Positions 33,611 through 44,819 of a stretch of 64,000 nt of DNA are shown here, one piece after another (position 1 is the stretch's first letter; each line of letters opens with the position of its first letter). This DNA comes from Bidens hawaiensis (lineage: Eukaryota; Streptophyta; Magnoliopsida; Asterales; Asteraceae): the NCBI GenBank assembly GCA_021521415.1, contig JAIQDT010006432.1:1-64000 (forward strand), given 5' to 3'. The notes beneath the pieces are model-generated. The model searched no databases, was not told the DNA's origin, and saw only the letters and a list, made by a program, of their open reading frames with translations. The position numbers and the translations under genes are program-made.

Positions 33611-34838
33611 GGTTTGATAATGAAATTGTTTCACAACTAAATGATATGTTATAATCCGGTTTAAAAATTATCTGGGTTTGGTGATACTCATTACTTGTTT
33701 ATTTTCTTTATTATAAAATTGTTTCTTAATTATAAATAACACATATAATTTTTAAATAAAATAGGATATTAATTTTTAGTATATCCCTATTTTATAGGAT
33801 TTTCATATCAAATATTTGATTAGATTAATTTTTAAAATAATGAAATGTTATAACCCGTTTAAGAGCTATTTGGGTTTGGTGAGACCTTTACCCGTGAATT
33901 CGGGTTAAATGCGTGAGAAGCCTTCATTTACAAATAAAGCAATATGATAGCTTGAGAGAATGGTTGTTTTACATTCTTCGTTTTTTAATATTTATTTTTT
34001 GGATTTTAATTTTCTTTATTGTAAGAAAGTTAATAATATACTTAGGGTTTAATGATGAAAATGTTTCATAAATAAATGATATGTTATAACCCGTTTAAAA
34101 GTTATCTGGATTTGGTGACCCATGACCAGTTTATGTTTTTTACTATAAAATTGTTTATTAATTACAAATAATATCTTTTTCTTTTTAAATTGGATATTAA
34201 ATTTTAGTATATTCCTATTTTATAAGATTTTCATATTAAATAATTGATAAGATTAATTTTTAATTTAATGAGATGTTATAAGCCGTTTAAGAGCTATCTG
34301 GTTTTGGTAAGACCCATACCCATGAATTTGGGTTAAATCAATGAGAGGCCTCCATTTAAAAATTAAGAAATCTTGTGTCTTCCATAAAAGGGGGGAGTGA
34401 CCACATCACGACACGTAGGATTTTCGTTTATATATATATATATATATATATATATTCCAAATATTAACAATGTTTCTGGTTTTGAAATACACATGTGAAA
34501 ATGTATGATAATGATGTCCTTTTTATATTTAAGTTGTATTGTTGTTGTTGCTGTTGCTATTGTTTGTTTAGACTGATCACGTTCGGACTACGGATCTATT
34601 GAGAAACACTTTTAACCTTGCTGGGTAATATACTAATGTTACACTTGTGACTAAGTTTTATGTGAGGGTAATTGACTAAATTTAAATAGATAAGCGCTTT
34701 CGGGGGGACCCGAGTACTTTTGTAGATTGTGAAGTTTAATAGGGTGTAAATTAGATAAGTGAGTTAGTGTTCTAATTAAAAGGAAGAAAAATAGTTATTA
34801 CTTAGAGAACATAATTTTAGGTTTAAGTGTAAAACTAA

Positions 34839-34975
34839 GGTATTGTTTGGTATGCAGGAATGACATGGGGAATGAAATAATTCATTGCGTGGGAATGAAA
34901 AATGTGATGTTTGGTTGCTTAAGGGAATGGAATCATCCATTACACATGGAATCCCATTCCATTAAAACCATTCCA
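34839..34975. mobile_element. Truncated PIF/Harbinger MITE (copy A end)
   Basis: Starts GGTATTGTTTGGTATGCAGG after TAA and matches 62882-63017 in copy B. It is cut off mid-element at about 34975, where homology between the two duplicated blocks ends. Confidence 0.75.
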
Positions 34976-35888
34976 TCAAAACGGTATACACAACTGAACC
35001 AAACTGTTTTGGCTAGTCTCATTGACCCAACAAACACAATCAGTTTAGTTTTCTGTTTTCCAAAACCATAGTGAGCAGTTCGGCCAAAACTTTAGTCAAA
35101 CTAGACCGTAAACACCCCTACGACAACTTATTGGGTAAAGACATACAAATATTCTTGTAACTACCGCAAAAGGCGAGTGCAAACTAGTATGTTGAAACTA
35201 AACAGTAATCATTGAAGCTAAACAAACAACAATGTAACCATACATATTAGAAGTAAATATCAAACTTAGATTGCAAGGAATATTAAGATTGTTGGGAATA
35301 CTGAGTCGACTCATGGCTATTGCGTGGAGCGACTTGGTATGCAAGAAACCGGTTATCTTGGCGTGCAAGTAATCAGGTTATTTATGGATAATTATTTTAT
35401 GGAAAATCTATTTTAGGTTTAGATGGAGATAATTATCGTGTTGATTTTATTGTGTCCTACATATATTCTAACATGTTTAGGTTACTCTATACATACCGTA
35501 TTTAGGGTATGGGACAAATTGTATCAAGTTTTTGAGTTAGATTTCTTGATCAATAAAGTTGGGGTGTTAGCCAAATATTGTTTCGTTGTTCTCATTCATA
35601 ACGCGTCTTTGATTACCATAAAAATTTCTTTTCTTGCAAGTCAAACTATGATTTAAGTCTCTCTTTTATTTCCTTCCTTATCGTTTATGGTGGTGTAAAT
35701 TTACTCGTTTTTGTCCGAAAAATTGAGCCCAGACCCAGTTCATGATTTTTTTTAAAATGCGTATTGAGTCTGGTTCCCCCGATGTTTTCTTCCAAGCTTC
35801 GCCATTGTCCCTAATGAAAGGCAATATTTGTTTGGGCAAATTCACTTTTAAACAAGATTCTGTGAATTCAATAATAGGTTATACATGA
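34976..35888. other. No gene seen
   Basis: Moderately AT-rich DNA after the duplication breakpoint. A 77-codon frame at 35423-35656 has hydrophobic stretches but no recognisable motif or homologue. No clear transposon ends were found. Confidence 0.5.
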
Positions 35889-36666
35889 GGAAAGTGAATA
35901 CGAGACTGATTGACACCTAACCTTAGGTGTGAAACCAATAAAAACTACTTTATTTGATTAAATCTTACTAAAAATTAATAATCCAAATCCTTTTAATTCT
36001 TCATTTAATCTCCATTCCATCGATTTAGCCAAATCCTATTCCAACATAGAACGACTGACTTCTAATTGGGATTATAAGCTTAGTGTAATCCAAATCCTAA
36101 GTTAATTATGTATTTAAAATTGTGTTGGAAATCAGTTTAAAATTTGCATGATGAACATTGAGTGGGGTATAATTGTATAAAGAGGCGCATAATCATTTTG
36201 GGTTTATTGATTTTGTTTCGGATGAATGAGTAAGGAGAAAACAAACATTAAGATAGGAGAAGAACGAATCTCTTATTATTCAAAACGCCCACAATTACAA
36301 TTACATGAACTCTACAACTATAGTTTCAAACCTATCAAGAATCCACCATCTTATAATCTTCTTTCAAATCCTCGAAGAATACATGTGCGTATGAGCCCTT
36401 AACTGAAAATCTTAAAACAATTAATCCATAATTGTTGAAGTTTACTCACGTTAGACAATTGCTTTATGTAGCTTCTTTAAAAATTAATAGCCTTCGTACC
36501 AGTATTCAACTTATTGTTCATCTCTAGTGGTCAAACTATGGAATGAAGAGTAAATGAAGAATTAAAAGGATTTGGATTACTTTTATTAAGATTTAATAAA
36601 AACGACGTAGCTTTGATTGGTTTCACACCTAAGATTATGTGTCTAACAGCCTCATATTCACTTCCC
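35889..36666. mobile_element. ~780 bp TIR element
   Basis: The left 130 bp start GGAAAGTGAATACGAGACTG and contain CTTAGGTGTGAAACCAAT and CCAAATCCTTTTAATTCTTCATTTA. They recur inverted at the right, ending CTCATATTCACTTCCC. No clear TSD and no transposase. Superfamily unknown. Confidence 0.8.
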
Positions 36667-36689
36667 TTTTATATAATTACCATTGCATG

Positions 36690-37177
36690 CAATGTTGCAC
36701 AAGTCGTTAGGCTCTTCATATTCATAGACGGTCGACTGGGAGTTGTGAATACTTGGCCTAGTCAGGAAATACTCAGACATGGTCTTGGTTACAAAGAAAT
36801 TAACTTTTAAGAAATTATATATATGTCAAATATCATAAGTTACCAATATTAAAAAAAAATACGTGAATATCAACATAAATAAAAATAGTACATATTTGAA
36901 TACTAACGTATTTAAAACTTGGTATTCTTTTTTTAATATTATAGGCATAGCAATAGCTTAATTATTGTCTTCCATGCTATCTCCATGAAAATGAGAATCC
37001 AACAACCGATGAAAACAACAAAAATCTGTGAACAACATGGAAAATCCAACTTGACCGAGGTGTCCGAGTTTAACCAGCTATATCTAACCCGGAGTTGAAA
37101 AAAATCGCCTTGGCACTCTACTAAGTAGTGAGTACTCACCAAGTTCTCAGCTGCTTAGACCCACTTTTACAACACTA
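36690..37177. mobile_element. TIR MITE (CAATGTTG...CAACACTA)
   Basis: Termini CAATGTTGCACAAGTCGTTAGGC and the complement of GCTTAGACCCACTTTTACAACACT match imperfectly. This resembles the 33439 element. AT-rich interior. No TSD confirmed. Confidence 0.55.
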
Positions 37178-37933
37178 AGTAAATGCATATCTTATAGTAA
37201 CCCCACCCAAAAAAGTAAAAGGAAAATTTCCCTGACATCTTATGACCAAAATAGTTTACACCAACAAAAAAAGTTTATGGATCCATCACAATACACGATT
37301 AGGATATTAGAGTGGATCGCTTTTCCTAAGTCCATGATCAATCTGGAATTCTTGAGTCGAAGAACACCACCAGGCTGCTCATGCCCAAAACTCATATATA
37401 GAGTATTAACATATTATTTGAATTCGATATCCGAATGGGCGAATGGCTTCGGTTCCAAAACTAACAAATATTCGAGTTCGGGTGCTACCTCCATTTGAAT
37501 ATTCAAAAACCAAATCCAAAACTTGAATTTTATCAGTTCAAATAATTAACACCATTTATTCTCATCAAATGACGGAATTGTATAACTCTCTTATGTTAAC
37601 AAAATTCTTTGTGTAACTTTGTTAATAATTTTATAGCTTTAGCTCTATAATACTTCATAAATAATACAAACTTTTAACAAATGAAATTTATAATAGCAAA
37701 CTTTGTTAAAAATATAAACGTATTATTCTATAACAAGCACCAGCAGCTGTCTATTATGTGAATGATAAAAGATCTAATTATAGATGACATGAAGATGAAA
37801 ATTTATTGACAATTAACAAAAATAACACGAGTCTACAAACACACTGATTCAACATACCAAACTACACACTGATTCAACATACCAAACTTTTAATGGGACG
37901 GAGGAAGTAGTTGTTATTCCAAACAACATTTGA
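37178..37933. other. 3' flank of the UGT gene, no other gene seen
   Basis: AT-rich DNA downstream of the UGT stop codon (minus-strand gene), with a short direct repeat ACTACACACTGATTCAACATACCAAAC near 37850. A 73-codon plus-strand frame at 37277 has no recognisable domain. Confidence 0.5.
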
Positions 37934-38078
37934 TCATGCCACCACACGCCCCTTCTTTTCCAAATAGTCTACGAAATCGTCTATATACTTTTCTTGCAGT
38001 TTAGCATCCCCGAATGTTTGGCTCAACTCCATCGCATTTCCCTTGTAGATCTTCCCTTCGTCGTCAACTATGACTAAC
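37934..38078 (-). pseudogene. UGT91-like gene, displaced C-terminal end
   Basis: This is the last ~48 codons of the glycosyltransferase whose main part is at 47371-48638, separated from it by the Tat-lineage retrotransposon. Minus-strand translation includes GKIYKGNAMELSQTFGDAKL and IDDFVDYLEKKG and ends at TGA (37936-37934). The motif is the C-terminal helix region of plant UGTs, which packs back against the N-terminal domain. Counting from 48638 and ignoring the insertion with one TSD copy gives an uninterrupted frame of 470 codons plus stop, the normal length of UGT91D enzymes. The transposon is therefore the only obvious lesion. Confidence 0.88.
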
Positions 38079-39125
38079 TGAAGAAACACCAGTCGAACCC
38101 CGACAGATTACGAGTAACCTGAGGGTTCGATAGACGTTTCCCACGAGGGGTTAATTCCGGCAAGATGGTTCTTCCGATAACCTGCAAAACAGACACCGTG
38201 AGCTCGTCACTAAGAAAGGGGGGGGGGGGTTCCTCCTTGTGACCACCCTCCGGCGTGAGAATCAGTCTATATTACTCTTTGAATATAAAAGTATATTATT
38301 AATGCTAGAGCAGTTATCAGGTAAATTATACAAGATATTAGATGATGAAATGATAATACCATTTGATGTCTTTTATAGCCGAATGTGGGTTTCCAAGGAG
38401 GTTTAGCCGGCCTACTACTCTGCCAACTGTGGCCTACGCACGTGCTCTGCTGGTAATTGGTGGATAGACAGCGGCTGACAGTGACCAGGCGTGCTGTTCA
38501 CTTTTCCTTTTCCACCAACTACAGGCTAGGCACGTGGTATGGCAGGAGTTGGTAAGCAGGCGGCGGCTATTGGTCACAGTGCTGTGGCGTGTTGTCTGCC
38601 ATGCTGCTATCAGTGAGCTGTCGTATCATTGGTCAGATCTTTTGTCCATACCTCGTCAGGTATCACACAAAAGATCCTCCATTATTATACGGACTGGCTC
38701 ATTTAGGCGGGAGTTTTCCCCCTCCCGCCTTTATGCGGGAATGTTCCCGGCTTTGCTCATTCCTTCTTCAGGTGACTACTGAATTATTACTGAGTTTGAG
38801 CCTTATGCGTGTAGCCATGCTGCGCGGGTGGCCAGTCCTTAATGGCGGGTATCCGCACCTGCGGGAACAGGCGGATACTTGGAAACCATAGGGAGGCATT
38901 TCCTGCGGGACCAGCTTGCGTACCGCATGTGAGGTCGTCACAACTCTGAGCGTGGTGGGTCCTGCGGGTTTGGTAGGTCGCGGCGCAGACGTCCCTATGG
39001 TGAAGTCTGCGGGTTCAACTGCGCAGACGTCCGTTTAAGGAGTCTTGCGTGTTCAACTGCGCATACGTCTCCTTTTAAGGAAGTCGTGCGGGTCCTAACC
39101 ACCTCTTCTGGGACCTACCTCTTCA
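38079..39125 (-). repeat. 3' LTR of the Tat-lineage element (left in window)
   Basis: 1047 bp, nearly identical to 46324-47365. The 5-bp length difference is explained by a poly-G run of 12 versus 7. It carries repeated GCGCAGACGTC-type motifs near its right end. Small frames inside appear in both LTRs and are not genes. Confidence 0.92.
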
Positions 39126-39141
39126 AGTCCCCCCAGTCCAA
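39126..39141 (-). other. Polypurine tract
   Basis: On the minus strand TTGGACTGGGGGGACT directly precedes the 3' LTR. It would prime plus-strand DNA synthesis. Confidence 0.7.
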
Positions 39142-39529
39142 TGTTCTGCTCATGAATGTTTAATAAAGTGAGGTGAACTTTTGGACTTAAGCAAGGGGTT
39201 TTTGAAAAGGGTTTAGTTTTATGGGTTTTCCGCGGGAAGTCTTACCCACGGGTTTCCCAATGTCACGCAGAATTTCCCAATGTTCTGCTTGATCTCTGGG
39301 ATGATGCGGATAGGTCTGTAACCTCCCCGCAAGTCAGGAGCGTTTAGAACCTTTTGTGTAGATTCTCCATGAGGTCTTGGTGGTTTTGAACATAGTGATC
39401 AATCATGTTATAACCACCAATTCCATCCTGAAGTTTCAAACAATCTAGTTCTTGACGTTCCCGCTATGCGGGGATGTTAATCCCGTTTCTGCAAGCATGG
39501 CCCAGAAGATCCTTCTTGGTTTCAATTCC

Positions 39530-40210
39530 CATGGAGTGCTCGGTATGCGAAGGGTTTTGCCTTGACGCTGTACCCGCACTTCGTCTTATTAGTTACTTTA
39601 CTCCCAAGGTATCCCTGGCGTTAAATCCCTGCAGGGCTAGGTGCGTGAAGGGTTTTGCCTTAACACTGTACCCGCACCTGACTTATGGTTGCCGAGGTGT
39701 TCCTGGCGTTTAATCCCCTGCGGGCGCTAGGTATGTGAAGGGTTTTGCCTTAACACTGTACCCGAGCCCGACTTACAATTGGGTGCCGAGGTATGACTTT
39801 TTACGGGTGTTAGGTATGTGGAGGGTTTTGCCTTAACACTGTACATGTGCCCGTTTTGTAGTTGGGTGGAATGCCAAGATTTTCCCAGCTTCACTTCCCT
39901 GTGGGTGCTAGGTATGTGAAGGGTTTTGCCTTAACACTGTACCCGCACCCGGCTTTATAGTCGGTTTTTTCCGGTTTTCGTTCCCTGCGGGTGCTAGGTA
40001 TGTGAAGGGTTTTGCCTTAACACTGTACCCGCACCCGGCTTCATAATTGGGTTTTTCCGGTTTCCGTGCCCTGCGGGTGCTAGGTATGTGAAGGGTTTTG
40101 CCTTAACACTGTACCCGCACCCGACTTCATAGTTGGGTATTCTTGGCCTCTGTTCCCCGCGGGTGCTAGGTATGTGAAGGGTTTTGCCTTAACACTGTAC
40201 CCGCAGCCGT
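39530..40210. repeat. ~85-97 bp tandem repeats, eight units
   Basis: Units share GGTGCTAGGTATGTGAAGGG then TTTTGCCTTAACACTGTACC and a GCACCCG tail, starting near 39540, 39638, 39727, 39811, 39908, 39997, 40079 and 40163. They occupy the space between the polypurine tract and the promoter of the antisense gene, a spot where Tat elements often hold variable tandem repeats. Confidence 0.88.
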
Positions 40211-40563
40211 CTTACGGTCAACTGGATAGCCAGGATAAGGGGTTTTTCCCGCTTACTTTTCGAATCTTTTTGAATCTTTGAAATTTGAAAAGTTGGTGAA
40301 AGGATAAGAACAGTCGTCGTGCGACGGTTTCTTCTGACTGTGTCAGGACGTGCTGGAAGTTATGGTGACGTGACATTATATGGTCGTTTCAGACGCTTTT
40401 TACGGCGCGTGGGCGCGATTTTTCGGGCGCGTGGCCGCAAAATTAATGGCACTCGTCCTTTCAACAGCTGTTGCCAGCTTGCCTGGTGCCACATGTCACG
40501 GTTTCATTGCACCTTCAATTTCTCTCTCCTCCGCATTAAATTCATCGCATTAACTGCGATCAC

Positions 40564-40571
40564 TATATAAA
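40564..40571 (+). promoter_or_regulatory. TATA box of the antisense gene
   Basis: TATATAAA lies 125 bp upstream of the ATG at 40696 in an otherwise GC-balanced region. A CT-rich leader (CTTCACTTCTTCTCTTCATC) follows about 35 bp later, as expected of a plant RNA polymerase II promoter and 5' UTR. Confidence 0.65.
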
Positions 40572-40695
40572 GGGGAGGAGGGTCCTTTGTAATTCACATC
40601 TTCACTTCTTCTCTTCATCTCTAAGGCGATTTCTGGTGAATACTCTCTTATTTAGTTGAGAATTCCTCCGAAATCGTTTCTTCTTCCTCTGCAAT

Positions 40696-43600
40696 ATGTC
40701 TTCCCATGATGCTGAAGCTGTAGCCGACGATAGGAGTACTGCTGGCGAGTGCCAGTGTGCTCTACCTATCGATCTGTACCAGTATGTCGTCAGGAAATTC
40801 ATGCTTGAGTCTCTTGAGCCTGAGTTTCCTGAACCTCAGCAGACTGTGTACGATGCCCCCAGTGGCAAGATCGGGGTATATGCTGCATTCTTTGTTTATG
40901 GGAACCTTAGGTTCCCATTGACAAAGTTTGTGTACCGTGTCCTGGAGAGGCACGGTGTGCACCTGACCGAGGTGCATCCGATGGCGATTGCCAAGATTCG
41001 GCACTTCGAGTGGGTGTGCCGAATTCTGGGCATTGAGCCCTATGTGGACCGCCTGATGACCTTCTATACTTGGAGGTGCATCCAGGGGTGGTACACCCTG
41101 ACAACCCGGATCAAGGGTTTGAAGATTTGCGCGACCGAGCGCAGTCTCCGATCGTGGAAGCGGGAGTTCTTCTACATTTCTGCCCGCGCCATCCCCATTG
41201 CCATGAAGTTTAAGAAGGGGCAAGCGCTTCCGAGCCTTCACGCTTCCAACTACCAGGAGGCGGAATGGTTCGCGAAGATATCTCGGGTCCAATCTCCGGT
41301 TTACCGGTTTGCGGAGTCCGGGATGGTGATGCTGGGGATGAGCCGGGTATGGAAGGAGGCGTCTCGGTTTCCCATCCTTCTCGAATACGGTTTGAATTCT
41401 ATTCCTTATGGTATGTCTTGTCTTTCTTGCTGATATGAGTTTGTCTTCTAACTGTTTCTTTTCTTTCAGAGGGGAACGATTTGGAGTCGCTCCTGTACCC
41501 GCGGGAAGCTGACGGTCCCGTGCGGGTGGGTACTCGTGCTCTAGACGAGAACGAGTTGCCCATCCTGGAACAAACGGCGGATCGGTTTGTGGAGGTCTAT
41601 CCGCTGGGCCACGAGATCCTGAGCCACCGGCGGCCAGGTAAGGCGTTATTCTCTCCTCCACCCCTCAATGCTGTACCCGCTGCTGGAATTCCTGACATCC
41701 TTTCTTCTGAGGAATCCGCAGATGGTCCTCCGTTGGTGCGGAAGAAGAGGGCTGCCGGCGGGAAAGGGAAGGAGAAGGTGGCCTCCACAGCTGATCCGGT
41801 GCTTCTATCTGACACCGAGTCAGATAGTGAAGAGGTGGCGGGGAACCCTGGTGGTGAGAAGACCACTGCTCCGGAGGCTACGACTGTTACCTCCGGAGAA
41901 CCAATGACGACGACGGTGACCGGCATCAAGAGACCGGCTCCATCGGGTTCGTCCCCGCCCGTCCGTACGTTCAGGCTCAAGAAAACCCGTAAGTACAAAC
42001 ATCCTTCTTATCTTTGTAGATTTATCATACTTCATGAATTTATTGAAACACTTATCTTCTTGTGCAGGTGTGGATGTTGACGCATTCCAGGGTGGAGCGC
42101 AGAGGAGTACCTCTCCGCCAATGACGGTAGGCTCGGTCAGCCTACCTGAGGCGACGACCCAGGCGCCTGCGCCTGCTTCCGCTGGATCAGTTGCTCACTC
42201 CCTTGAGCCGACTGTTCCAGCTGAGATGACGTCACCGCCGGTGGTAAGTGCGATTTTTACAGCATCTTTCACCGAGCCGGCGGTTACGATTGCTGCGGAT
42301 TCTGCGGCGGCGACCGCGGCGGCGACCACGGCGGCCGCTACTATGCCTCCGCCACCGGCAACGACGGCCGGCCCATCAGGTACGCGCAGGGCTTCTCGCC
42401 AATCTTTGTCACCTTCCCATCTGCCCGACCTTTTGGATGGATTTCCCTTAGGTTCAGGCGATGGGTTCGGTGGCTATCGGCCTGTGATCGACCCTACAGG
42501 TGCGTAGGGTTCTTTTGGCCTTTCTTATATATCTCTTCATCTTTTTCCTAACTGCTTTGTTTCTTTTGCAGTGTCGGATTCCAATGAAGTGTATGTTCCG
42601 CGATGGAACATCCGCCGAGGAACAACCCTTCGTACCCCTGTGGAGTGCGTGGAATGGGCTCGCCACGCTGCTCCCCATGGTGCGTTGGGGGAAGCCATGG
42701 CTAGCTACCAGGAGGGTAGGCTAACCAATGAGCTTCGGGTTCTCCAGGCCCGGATGCAGCCGCGCGTCGAGCTGCTTTGTCGTGAAAACGACAAGTTGAA
42801 AGCAGCTCGCGCCAAGGAAGTATCTCAAGCGCGGGCTCTTCGGGAGGAGAACCAACAGTTGGCCGCAGCTGCTGCGGAGAAGGAGAAGGCCTTCAAGGCC
42901 CTCGAGGTTGAGGTTCAAGCGCGACTCGAGGCCCGCTCCAAGGCTGCCCAAGCTGTTAACGAACAGCTTCGGCTGGCTAAGGAGACTGCGAGGAACGCAA
43001 CCGAGAGGGCCACCAAGGCTGAAGCCGTTGCTGAGCCTTTACGCGTGGAGAACGAGGAGCTCAAGGCCAAATTAGAGGCTCTCCAACGTGCTCATGATGC
43101 CTTGGCGATGGAAGATGCCAAGAAGCTCCAAGAGATCCTGGACCAGAGGGGCGTGCTTGACCACACCGAGCGGAAGCTTAAGGGTGTTGAAGAGGCTGCT
43201 GCAAAGGAAGTGCTACTTGCCAACCTTAACAAAAGCGAAGCCGAACGCACCCGCACTCAAGCTCAAGCCGCCCTCCAAGAAGCTCTGGTTGCCAAGGAAT
43301 GGCTTCTTCGAGAAGCGTTGTCTCAGGTATGTTTAGCTTTACGTCTTCATGCTTTCCTTTGTACATAGAAAAGGTGTTTGACACTTGTATTTTCTTTGTA
43401 GGTTGTGCATCGGGTCTTCTCAGAGACTACTTACGATGATGCCATGAGCGCAGCCCTCAACGCTTCTCATGAGGATGGGGAAAAGGCCGGCTTCCTGCTT
43501 GGTCTAGGGTTCGTTGAGAAAGGCGTCCCACCTTCCAACTTCCCTTTGTTCGATGTGGACACCGAAGCTGCATATGACCAAGCGGTGAACCAATATGCCG

Positions 43601-43737
43601 CCTTCCCGCATCCGGTGGTGGAGAAGGTGAAGGAAGTCGCTGCTGCTGATGATGGACTTGCTATCCTCAAGGCTTTCCTTGAACCGCCACGCTCTACTGA
43701 TGGGGCGGGTCCAAGTGGAAGTGGTCCTGAAGCTTGA
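40696..43737 (+). CDS. Antisense ORF of Tat element: 'putative gypsy type transposon' protein, 5 exons
   Basis: Exons 40696-41410, 41470-41988, 42068-42499, 42572-43326 and 43402-43737 join through GT-AG introns of 59-79 bp. Phases are consistent (1, 1, 1, 0), giving 918 residues. Residues ~1-240 (YGNLRFPLTKFVYRVLERHG and RIKGLKICATERSLRSWKRE) resemble the N-terminal domain named putative gypsy type transposon (Transposase_28) in plant proteins. Residues ~265-550 are acidic then Ala/Pro/Thr-rich and low in complexity. Residues ~590-805 form a long coiled coil (LCRENDKLKAARAKE, ENEELKAKLEALQRA). The C terminus (VVHRVFSETTYDDAMSAALN) is typical of the same family. It lies opposite to gag, with its own TATA box and a likely poly(A) region after 43800. 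Its function is unknown: similar extra ORFs occur in Tat elements, and a role in helping or regulating the element is inference. No stop or frameshift is visible. Confidence 0.85.
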
Positions 43738-44819
43738 TTCCGAAGATCCCTTCCCGCTACTAGGATAGACTAGATTTTGTTTTGTAGGCGGGTAGTTACC
43801 CGGCCATTCATGTAATATATCTTTTGTGAAATACAAATCTTTTTGTGGATAAGACTGTTATTTCCTTTGGGTTCATTGCTTTATAAACCTTATATGACTT
43901 GCATACTTAGTTTAAATTAGCGATTTCCCAAGTGTTTAGAATAAGTTAACCTTGAATGTGGTTGACAGTAGGTTGAAGTTTTGCTTCCCCCTTTGTGAGT
44001 GTGCGGATAGGACCGGCACTTGCACTTGGTAGGATGGCTAAACTTTACCTATGTCTGACCTGCGCGTAGGTTTTTCCTTATCCTTTCAGAATGACTTTTA
44101 ACCGTTCGACGCGCGGTTGTTAATGAGTTAGTGTTCAGCTTCCGCTACCAGGATTCATGCGGGTATACCGGCACTTTCACATAGTGGGATGGCTGAACTC
44201 TTCCCCTTTAACTGTCCTGCATGAAGGTCTTGTCATTTTCTGGGTTTATGCGGGTTTTGCCGCCTTCCCCACGCAATGACTCTTCTTGATGCGATGACTA
44301 CCGGCATTAGTGTTCGAATCGACCGTTCAACGCGTGGTTGTTAATAGGTTAGTGTTCAGCTTCCTCTACCAGGATTCATGCGGATATACCGGCACTTTCA
44401 CATAGTGGGATGGCTGAACCTTTCCCCTTTAACTGACCTGCGTGAAAGTTTGATGCTTTTGGGTTTGTGCGGGTTTTGCCGCCTTCCCTGCGCAATGATT
44501 CTTCACTTGATGCGGCGGATACCGGCATCTCCATGTGCAAAGTTCATAAAATATAAATGTAAAATCATCAGCTTCAATTTGAAGGAGAATCGTTTCCATT
44601 AGAAGTGGCTCTAGGCCTTTTCTTTACAAATTTGGAATTGATCTACATACAAACTGTGTAATTGAGCTCCCATTAGGCGTGGCTTGGATGGGAGCACCAT
44701 CGAGCCGACGTATCTTGTTCGGGATCTCGTTGTTTACGCAGTATGTGGTCTCCGTTGAAGCTGCGATTTTTATTCGTGCGTTTCCCCAGCTGGGGTTCAC
44801 GCATCAGCCTGCTCGACGC
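43738..44819. repeat. Intergenic spacer of Tat element with ~220-bp duplication
   Basis: The antisense gene's 3' UTR comes first (AT-rich, TGTAATATATC near 43812). Two diverged ~220-bp copies follow (about 44100-44320 and 44320-44545), sharing TTAGTGTTCAGCTTCC, CTACCAGGATTCATGCGG and GGCACTTTCACATAGTGGGA. No pol coding sequence lies between the convergent ends of the antisense gene and gag. Confidence 0.7.

Larger units (their letters stand above)
24313..34455 (-). mobile_element. Three head-to-tail Helitron-like units (copy A)
   Basis: CTAG plus a CCCGTATTACGGG-type hairpin occurs at 24313, 31909 and 33315, each as a minus-strand Helitron 3' end. Each is followed by a homologous body starting TTGTTTTACATT.TTCG.TTTTAATATT. 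Inside the bodies a ~430-600 bp module recurs five times. Its key words are AAATGATATGTTATAACCCGTTTAA, TTTAGTATATCCCTATTTTATAGGATTTTCATAT and CATTTACAAAT (starts near 31505, 32070, 32495, 33635 and 34075). The first unit is broken by the gag-only retrotransposon. A MITE, a Mutator-like MITE and a small TIR MITE are inserted in the units. No coding sequence. Confidence 0.55.

Noticed and set aside
40762..41661. 299-codon minus-strand frame
   Set aside because: It lies opposite exons 1-2 of the antisense-ORF gene, crosses an intron with good GT-AG ends, and has no domain. It is a shadow of GC-rich coding DNA.
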